Assembly: GCA_022707725.1 (NCBI GenBank)
Contig: JAKJAB010000221.1
Location: forward strand, 1 to 6,191
DNA: 6,191 bases
From: Chloroflexota bacterium
Lineage (GTDB): Bacteria; Chloroflexota; Anaerolineae; B4-G1; SLSP01
Direction: 5' to 3'
In this document: positions 1 to 5,899 of the stretch, piece by piece
Layout of the letters: every line of letters begins with the position of its first letter
How positions within the stretch are numbered: position 1 is the first letter of the stretch
Position numbers and translations under genes: made by a program
The notes under the pieces: generated by a model
Told to the model about the DNA's origin: nothing
What the model saw: only the letters and a program-made list of their open reading frames with translations
The model's database searches: none

Positions 1-1
1 T

Positions 2-3000
2 TTGCAATTGCTGCACGACGCTGATGGCAAATTCGATGCCGTCATCCTTGACCATGTGCTGCCGGGCATGGACGGGATTGAGGCCACACGCCAGATACAC
101 ATAGCGTATCCCAGCGTGTTCATCGTGATGCTGACCGGCAAAGGGCTAGACGCTGGGTTGGAAGCCTTGCGCGCAGGCGCTTATCGCTATATTCCGAAGT
201 CGAGACATAACGAGGAGATCGCTTTTCTGCTCAAGCATATCGGCGAAATTCGTCGAATGGAGCAGCACCTGCTCGATGAGCAGAGGCTCACCAAAGCCGC
301 ACGTGCGATTGCGGAACACGCTATCTCATCCTCGCGCTCTGACCTGCTCAATGATATCGCCGAAGGCGCGAGTCAGTTGTTGGTCACCCCCATCTGCATC
401 ATTTGGGAACTCGATCTTACCGATGAGAAATTCAAGGTTGCGGCGCATTATGGCCCCGTTGATGCGGACTATCGCCAAAGCGTGTCCATCGACGGCCGGG
501 AAAAGGTCACTCAGGATTTTCTCGAGACGCGCGAACCGCTAGTCCTCGCTGACATTCAATCCCCCAACCGCTACCAGCACAAGGAAGAGGCCGCAGCACG
601 CGGCTGGAAATCCTTGATGAGCGTGCCTCTTGCGGCGCAAGAGCGTGTTTTTGCGATCCTGGATATCATCAGTTGCGAGCCTCGCGTATTCGCGCCGTGG
701 GAGAAGCAGTCGTTCGCATCCTTCGCGGCGCAGGCGGCTCTGGCCATCCGGCAGGTCGAGCTATTGCACCATTTCCGGGAGATCGGCCAACTGGCTCTCT
801 CTCGTGATTTCAAGACGTTAGCGGATTACGTGGCGCAAGCTGTCGGCGAACTGACCGGGACTGCTGCCAGCTTATGGATGATTGAAAAGGCAGATGATGG
901 CGGAGCGGTACTGCACATCAAAGCCGGTCATGGCCTGCGCCAGGAGTACATGGATACGGCGAGCCTGTCGTTGGATCCAACGCTCTCGGTTGTCGCGGCC
1001 GGGATAGCCCAGAAGAAGCCCATATCGAAGCGCGATATTTTTGACGACAGTATCCTGCCACCGTTTCATTACAAGGAAGAAGCCATACTTAGAGGCTGGA
1101 AATCGTTTCTGTCGGTACCAGTACTTGGGCCAGCGGGACGCCCCCTGGGCGCGTTGAGTATCTATGGATCAAAAGCCCATGAGTTCAGCAGAAGCGAGGA
1201 AGAACTTCTAACCTCTTTCGCCACCCAGACGGCCATCGCTTTTGAGCAGTTACTTAACAGAGAAAGACTGGAGAGCCTGACCAAGCTGGGGGAAGCCATC
1301 TCCGATAAAACCATCGTCGGAATGAAATCGGTGCTGGAGGAAGCTGCCGCGGTAGTGTGTCCCCTCATGGGAGCGGATCATATAGCCATCTATCCTTACG
1401 ACCCCGACCGAGAACTTTTCTATGACCTGGACAAGGTGGTGTTCTACCCGCTGGGGCCGTCTCGGATGCCCAAAGATAAGCCGCGCAAGCGGGGGTTGGC
1501 AACAAAAGTAAGGGAACTGGGTGAACTTGTCGTCACAGATACTGAAGCAGGGGAGTCAGGCGTCCAGGGATTTGCTGACCTGCAGGCAGATGGCATTGAT
1601 ACACAGAATATTCTCGAGCTAATCTCACGAGCGCACTTCCTCAAACAGCATGGGATCAGGGCATTCATGGGCCTTTCGCTTAGGGCAAGCTGGACGGAGA
1701 CATCTCCAAGCCGCCCAAGTGAGGAGGTCGGCGTGCTCTACATCAATTATCGCGCGCCTCACGAGTTCACCGAGGAGGAATTGAATCTTGTTCGTATCTT
1801 CGGCCACCAGCTTGCCAATGCGATCCATACGGCGCGACTGATCGAGAAGGAGCGGCGTCTGAACCAACAAGCCAATTCGCTTCGTGACGTCGCCGAGGCG
1901 ATCGCCTCGCCAGATATGAAGCCAACCCAAGTCGCTGAGAAGATCTTGGATGAATTACAGGGAGTGATCGCCTACAAGACCGCTACGCTTCAGTTGATCC
2001 GGAAGGATGGCGATACACGAAAATTGATCGCTGCGCGCGACTTCAACGAAAAGAAAGCCAACTTAGATGACCCACAGCTTCTCCGACCCCTATCAAAAGA
2101 CAACCTTATCAGGGAAGTGGTCGCCAGTAAAGCCCCGTACATCTTGTCCGATACGCATCAGTGGGAAGGGTGGGGCAATAATCCCAATACAGCGCATGTG
2201 CGATCCTGGGCCTGTGTGCCGCTGGTGCACGGAGAAAAAGTAGTCGGGCTCCTGACCCTGGATCACGATACGCCCGGGTTTTATCAGCCTGCGATGACGG
2301 ACATCCTGGCAGCGTTTGGCAGCCAGGCCGCAGTAGCGATCCGGAACCAACAACTCTGGGGCGAGCTCCAGCGGCGAGCAAACGGCCATAAGGCCCTGAA
2401 CGAAGTCGGGATGGCGCTGGTGGGCGCGCAAAGCGAGGAAAAGATCCTCGAAATCGCAGTCCGCGCCGCGGTCGAAACGCTGAAGTGCGTGCATTGTTCG
2501 GGGTTCCGCGTCAGGGGCAATGAGATCGTTGTGGTCGCGTCCATCGGAAACCGTGCTTCGGATTATCCATTGGATCGGGCTTTTGGGCTGGGTGAGGGCG
2601 TCGCCGGGTGGGTGGCGCTGAAAGGAGACTCGAGGCTGGTACTTGATACACGCAGAGATGAACATTTCAAGCCGGAATGGTCCCATCCCGACCCGTTGGC
2701 GTTGGCGGTGGCGCCTATCCTTCTGGACGGTCAAGTCTACGGTGTGTTTTCGGCCGAAGACGATAAGGTTTCCGCCTTCGATGAAGGCGATCTGCGGCTC
2801 CTGGAGACCCTTGCTTCACAGGCGAGTCAGGCGATAAAAAACGTACGGAGGACGGAACAGCTCAAGCGCCTCAGCGAGGTCACATCAACCATGACCGAGA
2901 TGACCGGCGAGAAGGCTGGTCTGAAACAGACGTTGGATGATATCCTGCGCAGCATCGATCCCATCCTAAGTGTAAAGGCGTCCGCTTGTATCACTCTTTA

Positions 3001-4444
3001 TGATGCCAAGTCGGGTGAATTCGGAGAAAGTTTTACCTACGGGCCGATGGCCGAACGCCTCAGAACTTACCCGCCGCGCCCTGATGGAACCGGCGCTTGG
3101 GTGGTACATAATAAAAAACCGATTTTTGCCGATGATGCTGCCGCTGAAACCACAGATCATCCCCAGATGCGAAGTGATTTTCGTAAAGAGGTGCAATCCT
3201 ATGCGGTCCTGCCCTTGCTGGTGGGAGATGAGGCGCTGGGTACCCTTTACCTGGATCTGGGTCAAAGGTACATTTTCACACCGGAAACCAAAGAACTCTT
3301 GCAGCTCTTTGCCCGTCAGGCTGCGATAGCTATCGAAAATGCCAAGTTATATGAGCATAGGACGCAAGATATCGCTGCGCTTCAGAAAGTCAATGCCGCG
3401 ATTACGACCGCTAACCCGACGGAAATACTCGAATTGATCTTACAGCAACTACAACAAGTAGTAGCTTCGGACAGTGCGTCCATACAATTGCTACATGCTG
3501 GGTCACTAAAAATCGAAGCCTGCCGCGGATTTGAACGGCCTCAAAGCATACTGGGCAAACTCTTCCCACTAGATCGCAAGTACCCCAACTTCGATGTGAT
3601 CGAAAGTGAGAAACCCATCGTTGTTGAAGACACTGCGCGAGACTACCCTCACATGATAGATGAATTAGGACGCCCACGTTTCTGGTTGGGCGTACCGCTG
3701 TTGCAGAAGAATGATGTTATCGGCATGATTGCATTGGATCGTATGGGGAATAGACCATTCACTGAATGGGAACGAAGCTTGGCAAGAACATTCGCTGATC
3801 AAGCGGTCATCGCCATTGAGAATGCTAAACTATACGAACAACAGAAGGCTGTAAGCGAGGTTGGAGCGCGACTCACGTCCGACCTTCGTTTGAGTGAAAC
3901 CGCGATATTGGACCTGCTTCATGAGCAAGCCAGCCGCGTCATGGACACTAAAAACATGTATATCGCCCTCTACGACGAATCCACCGATACGGTTCGCTTC
4001 CCGTTGGCCTACCTGGACGAAAGACAGGTGGATACTTCTGTAGAAAAAGGTTGGCAGCCGCGATCCGGCGGTCACGGTCGGACGGAGTGGATCATCCGCG
4101 AGCGGCGTCCGCTCCTGGATAAGACGCTGGCCGAATCGAAGGCGTGGTACGACGAGTCGGATCGTGAAGAGTATATCGGCCAGCCTTTCAGCTCCTGGGT
4201 GGGCGTGCCCATGCTTGTCGAGGACCGTGTCCTCGGGGTTATCGCTACTTATCATTCTGATCGCGAGAATGTGTATAGCGAGGATGATGTACAGGTGCTC
4301 AGCATGATGGCCGGCTATGCCGCCATTGCGCTGGATAACGCCCGGTTGGTGCAAGAATTGGACGGGCGCGTAAATGAACTCGGCAAGCTGCGCGAGTTGT
4401 CAGAGGAACTCAGCGTCGGTGCATGGCTTGACAGCGAACAGTAA
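2..4444 (+). CDS. Giant receiver plus eight-GAF sensor protein, 5'-truncated by the window edge
   Basis: The gene is open from the left edge to a TAA at 4442-4444, and its true start lies upstream. Residue numbers count from base 2. Residues 1-80 are the C-terminal part of a response-regulator receiver domain. The phospho-acceptor is probably Asp17 (VILDHVLPGMDG), with the conserved Thr45 (MLTG) and Lys66 (YIPKS); the N-terminal acidic pair would be upstream. After a helical linker come eight GAF domains, roughly at 114-255, 269-420, 444-612, 640-785, 811-952, 974-1119, 1138-1281 and 1297-1452. Each shows the xVPL/xVPI strand and most end in an AxxAIxNAxL-type helix. GAF domains bind small ligands or mediate dimerisation; the ligands cannot be read here. 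The NKFDE signature of cyclic-nucleotide GAFs was not seen. No transmembrane segment or signal peptide is apparent, so the protein should be cytoplasmic. About 28 residues follow the last GAF, with no kinase, cyclase or DNA-binding domain. Output is therefore presumably through protein partners, possibly the two downstream products. Domain identity is secure; function is inferred. Confidence 0.93.
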   Translation: MQLLHDADGKFDAVILDHVLPGMDGIEATRQIHIAYPSVFIVMLTGKGLDAGLEALRAGAYRYIPKSRHNEEIAFLLKHIGEIRRMEQHLLDEQRLTKAARAIAEHAISSSRSDLLNDIAEGASQLLVTPICIIWELDLTDEKFKVAAHYGPVDADYRQSVSIDGREKVTQDFLETREPLVLADIQSPNRYQHKEEAAARGWKSLMSVPLAAQERVFAILDIISCEPRVFAPWEKQSFASFAAQAALAIRQVELLHHFREIGQLALSRDFKTLADYVAQAVGELTGTAASLWMIEKADDGGAVLHIKAGHGLRQEYMDTASLSLDPTLSVVAAGIAQKKPISKRDIFDDSILPPFHYKEEAILRGWKSFLSVPVLGPAGRPLGALSIYGSKAHEFSRSEEELLTSFATQTAIAFEQLLNRERLESLTKLGEAISDKTIVGMKSVLEEAAAVVCPLMGADHIAIYPYDPDRELFYDLDKVVFYPLGPSRMPKDKPRKRGLATKVRELGELVVTDTEAGESGVQGFADLQADGIDTQNILELISRAHFLKQHGIRAFMGLSLRASWTETSPSRPSEEVGVLYINYRAPHEFTEEELNLVRIFGHQLANAIHTARLIEKERRLNQQANSLRDVAEAIASPDMKPTQVAEKILDELQGVIAYKTATLQLIRKDGDTRKLIAARDFNEKKANLDDPQLLRPLSKDNLIREVVASKAPYILSDTHQWEGWGNNPNTAHVRSWACVPLVHGEKVVGLLTLDHDTPGFYQPAMTDILAAFGSQAAVAIRNQQLWGELQRRANGHKALNEVGMALVGAQSEEKILEIAVRAAVETLKCVHCSGFRVRGNEIVVVASIGNRASDYPLDRAFGLGEGVAGWVALKGDSRLVLDTRRDEHFKPEWSHPDPLALAVAPILLDGQVYGVFSAEDDKVSAFDEGDLRLLETLASQASQAIKNVRRTEQLKRLSEVTSTMTEMTGEKAGLKQTLDDILRSIDPILSVKASACITLYDAKSGEFGESFTYGPMAERLRTYPPRPDGTGAWVVHNKKPIFADDAAAETTDHPQMRSDFRKEVQSYAVLPLLVGDEALGTLYLDLGQRYIFTPETKELLQLFARQAAIAIENAKLYEHRTQDIAALQKVNAAITTANPTEILELILQQLQQVVASDSASIQLLHAGSLKIEACRGFERPQSILGKLFPLDRKYPNFDVIESEKPIVVEDTARDYPHMIDELGRPRFWLGVPLLQKNDVIGMIALDRMGNRPFTEWERSLARTFADQAVIAIENAKLYEQQKAVSEVGARLTSDLRLSETAILDLLHEQASRVMDTKNMYIALYDESTDTVRFPLAYLDERQVDTSVEKGWQPRSGGHGRTEWIIRERRPLLDKTLAESKAWYDESDREEYIGQPFSSWVGVPMLVEDRVLGVIATYHSDRENVYSEDDVQVLSMMAGYAAIALDNARLVQELDGRVNELGKLRELSEELSVGAWLDSEQ
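341..4360 (+). repeat. Tandem array of eight diverged GAF modules within gene 1
   Basis: The modules recur at roughly 160-170 codons. The closest visible pairs are modules 1 and 2, which share KEEA..RGWKS..SVP (bases about 578-628 and 1070-1120, 492 bases apart), and modules 6 and 7, which share AIENAKLYE (3329-3358 and 3812-3841, 483 bases apart). In the latter, eight of nine codons differ by synonymous changes while the residues are identical. This indicates old duplication under protein-level selection rather than a recent DNA repeat. Module 3 is the longest, about 170 residues, with an extended middle segment. Confidence 0.85.
1894..1909. repeat. 16-base perfect palindrome within gene 1
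   Basis: CGAGGCGATCGCCTCG is its own reverse complement. It lies in the linker between GAF3 and GAF4 and contains the octamer GCGATCGC. No other copy of that octamer was noticed in the window. About 0.09 such palindromes would be expected by chance in this length at uniform base composition, so a functional role is doubtful. Confidence 0.45.
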
Positions 4445-4456
4445 GACCTTCGTCGA
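4445..4456 (+). other. 12-base junction between gene 1 and gene 2, same frame
   Basis: Only GACCTTCGTCGA separates the TAA of gene 1 from the first ATG of gene 2. The two genes are in the same reading frame, so one stop codon is all that divides them. No clear Shine-Dalgarno sequence is visible in or just before this stretch. Initiation of gene 2 therefore probably depends on ribosomes terminating on gene 1 (translational coupling). There is no room for a promoter or terminator, which supports a single transcript. Confidence 0.7.
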
Positions 4457-5899
4457 ATGGAACATATAAATATGCTGGCTGGAAACGCGTCAAAAATTCA
4501 ATATCACAGCGTCGCAGAGATAGGTCGAGCCTTCCTCGAGCATTACGAAATGGAGGGCTTCAAGCCGATCCCCGGCAGCTCACTGCTGGATCCTTCGGTG
4601 CCGATGTCGTTCGTGATGAGCGCGGGCCTGGTGCAGGTCGAGACATCGGCTCGGCAATACGAAGGTCAAATCGGCGACCGCTACGTCTTGCTGCAAAACT
4701 GTTTTCGCCACTTCGATCTTGGCCGGATCGGCAAAAGCGACCTGCACCTCAGCTTCTTTCAGATGGCCGGCGCGTTCCATTTCGGACCCGTAAGCAAAGA
4801 GGCGGCGGTTGCCCGCGCCTGGCGGCTGTTGACCGAGGTGTTCACCCTGCCGGTCGAACGGTTGTGGGTCACGTGTTTTGCTGGCGATGATGTGGCAGGA
4901 ACCCGTTTCGAAGCCGACGGCGAGGCGCACACGGCCTGGCTGAGGCTGGGTCTTCCGATGGGACGCATTGTGGGCTTGGGGCGTCCGGATAATTTCTGGA
5001 AGCAGGGAGCCAGCGTGGTAGGCAAAGCACACGTTCACAAGTGCGGGCCGAACACCGAGGTGTTTTTCGATCGAGGCCAGGACCTGGCCTGTGGCCCGGC
5101 CTGCCTGCCTGGTTGCCCTTGTGGACGATTTGTCGAACTTTTGAATATGCTGTTCATCACCTGGCACATCGAGGACGAGCACGGCGTCGTCCGGCCCATC
5201 GAGACGCCGTTCACCGAGACGGTGATGGGCGTCGAGCGGATGGCGATGTTGCTCCAGGGCGCGCCGTCGGTCTTTGATGTCGATAGTCTGCGGCCCTTGC
5301 TCGAACAGGTGCGCCGTTTCGCCCGGCCATCCGCGTCAGGCGTCGCTGAGCGGATCCACCAGGAACGCGTCCTGGTGGATCACCTGCGCGCGCTGTTATT
5401 TTTGACGGCCGATGGCGCGCCGTCGCCCGGGCGGGGCGGACGCGCCTATCTGATGCGCCAGTTGACCCGCGGGATGTTATCCGCACAGAAACTTCTGGGC
5501 ATACGGGATTCCGGGTTTTACGAAACGTTGCTTCGGAAGGCGTTGGATTTGTACGTGGCCGACCAGCCTCAACTTTCTTCCGCCCAGGGGACATTGCGAA
5601 CATATATCGCCGAAGAGGTTGCTTGCTTCGAACCAACGTTGGCGCGCGGGCAGCGTTACCTCGACCGTTTGTTGCGACAGCGCAGGGAGGACTGGATCAG
5701 CGGTGACGAAATGGTCCGGCTCGAAAAACAACACGGCATCCCGACGCTGTTGTTGGAAGCGATGTTGCGCGAGCGCCGGGTGCGCTACAGTCGGGACGCT
5801 TACCAGGCCGCCGTTGGCGGGCGGCCGTGGGGGCGAGTTGAGGCTGGACCAGGCCCGCACGGGAACAGGGGGGAAATATGGCCAGTGATAGAGTCGTGA
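4457..5899 (+). CDS. Alanyl-tRNA synthetase-like protein, catalytic and tRNA-domain core only
   Basis: This 480-residue protein follows the first ~460 residues of bacterial AlaRS (full length about 875). Motif 1 region: 38-64, ending in SAGLVQ. Motif 2: NCFR (Arg84) and FFQMAGAFHFG (100-110), the counterpart of FFEMLGNFSFG. DNFW is at 178-181, CGPNTE at 196-201, a Cys-rich loop at 212-222 (CGPACLPGCPCG), ELLNMLF at 227-233, and motif 3 MGVER at 257-261. The helical tRNA domain follows with DHLRA (308-312), GRAYLMRQLTRG (328-339) and RLEKQHGIP (421-429). The editing domain and C-Ala domain are absent; the match runs out near residue 460 and a Gly/Pro-rich tail follows. Several specificity positions differ from true AlaRS: Glu254 where the alanine-binding Asp is expected, Lys424 for the tRNA-reading Asp of YDTYGFP, no counterpart of the GGKHND Lys/His segment, and about seven extra residues in the GPCGPC loop. 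A housekeeping role is unlikely; an amino-acid-activating or ligating enzyme with another acceptor is possible. ATG 4472 is an alternative start (475 residues); neither start has a good ribosome binding site, and AlaRS similarity begins only at about residue 18. Confidence 0.9.
   Translation: MEHINMLAGNASKIQYHSVAEIGRAFLEHYEMEGFKPIPGSSLLDPSVPMSFVMSAGLVQVETSARQYEGQIGDRYVLLQNCFRHFDLGRIGKSDLHLSFFQMAGAFHFGPVSKEAAVARAWRLLTEVFTLPVERLWVTCFAGDDVAGTRFEADGEAHTAWLRLGLPMGRIVGLGRPDNFWKQGASVVGKAHVHKCGPNTEVFFDRGQDLACGPACLPGCPCGRFVELLNMLFITWHIEDEHGVVRPIETPFTETVMGVERMAMLLQGAPSVFDVDSLRPLLEQVRRFARPSASGVAERIHQERVLVDHLRALLFLTADGAPSPGRGGRAYLMRQLTRGMLSAQKLLGIRDSGFYETLLRKALDLYVADQPQLSSAQGTLRTYIAEEVACFEPTLARGQRYLDRLLRQRREDWISGDEMVRLEKQHGIPTLLLEAMLRERRVRYSRDAYQAAVGGRPWGRVEAGPGPHGNRGEIWPVIES
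5074..5090. repeat. 17-base near-palindrome inside the AlaRS-like gene
   Basis: AGGCCAGG and CCTGGCCT flank a single central A. It lies in the sequence encoding the start of the Cys-rich loop. As RNA it could fold with six pairs and a five-base loop. Taken alone it is close to what a GC-rich gene can give by chance. Confidence 0.4.
5203..5233 (+). repeat. Imperfect 31-base hairpin over the motif 3 codons
   Basis: GACGCC-GT-TCACCG pairs with CGGTGA-TG-GGCGTC around an AGA loop. This gives twelve base pairs interrupted by one two-by-two internal loop. The segment encodes the residues around motif 3 (TPFTETVMGVE), so protein constraint contributes to its sequence. Confidence 0.5.
5353..5381 (+). 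repeat. Perfect 12-base-pair hairpin inside the AlaRS-like gene
   Basis: GATCCACCAGGA (5353-5364) and its exact reverse complement TCCTGGTGGATC (5370-5381) flank the five-base loop ACGCG. It lies in the codons for RIHQERVLVDHL, the counterpart of the conserved RVIADHIRA helix of AlaRS. A T-rich run (5396-5403) follows only after a 14-base gap, so it is not a standard intrinsic terminator. By a rough uniform-composition estimate, a perfect 12-pair hairpin with a short loop is expected about 0.003 times in a window this size. Confidence 0.65.
5867..5873 (+). promoter_or_regulatory. Ribosome binding site for gene 3
   Basis: AGGGGGG lies four bases before the ATG at 5878, inside the end of gene 2. 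It is purine-rich and close to AGGAGG. An in-frame stop at 5839-5841 and the lack of other ATG, GTG or TTG codons between it and 5878 leave this ATG as the only plausible start. It is the only clear Shine-Dalgarno sequence at a gene junction in the window. Confidence 0.7.

Noticed and set aside
1896..1907. GCGATCGC octamer as cyanobacterial HIP1 evidence
   Set aside because: Only one copy was found; HIP1-rich genomes would usually show several in 6 kb.
2093..2734. 213-codon open frame on the minus strand
   Set aside because: It lies entirely opposite GAF4 and GAF5, whose + strand translation shows clear conserved motifs; the minus translation resembles no domain I recognise.
3830..4354. 174-codon open frame on the minus strand
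   Set aside because: Shadow of GAF8; no recognisable domain or ribosome binding site.
4580..5182. 200-codon open frame on the minus strand
   Set aside because: Shadow of the AlaRS-like gene, whose + strand motifs are convincing.
5353..5403. Hairpin plus T-rich run as an intrinsic terminator
   Set aside because: The TTATTTTT run begins 15 bases after the stem ends and the element is in the middle of an intact conserved coding frame.
5258..5425. 12-base direct repeat GGCGCGCCGTCG at 5258-5269 and 5414-5425
   Set aside because: Both copies encode GAPS in the same frame, and about one chance 12-base repeat is expected in a window this size, more in GC-rich sequence.
4457..5899. Gene 2 as the housekeeping alanine-tRNA ligase or a broken copy of it
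   Set aside because: The frame is intact, the 3' neighbour is a GAF gene rather than editing-domain remnants, and specificity residues are changed while the fold motifs are kept, which suits a maintained paralogue better than decay.
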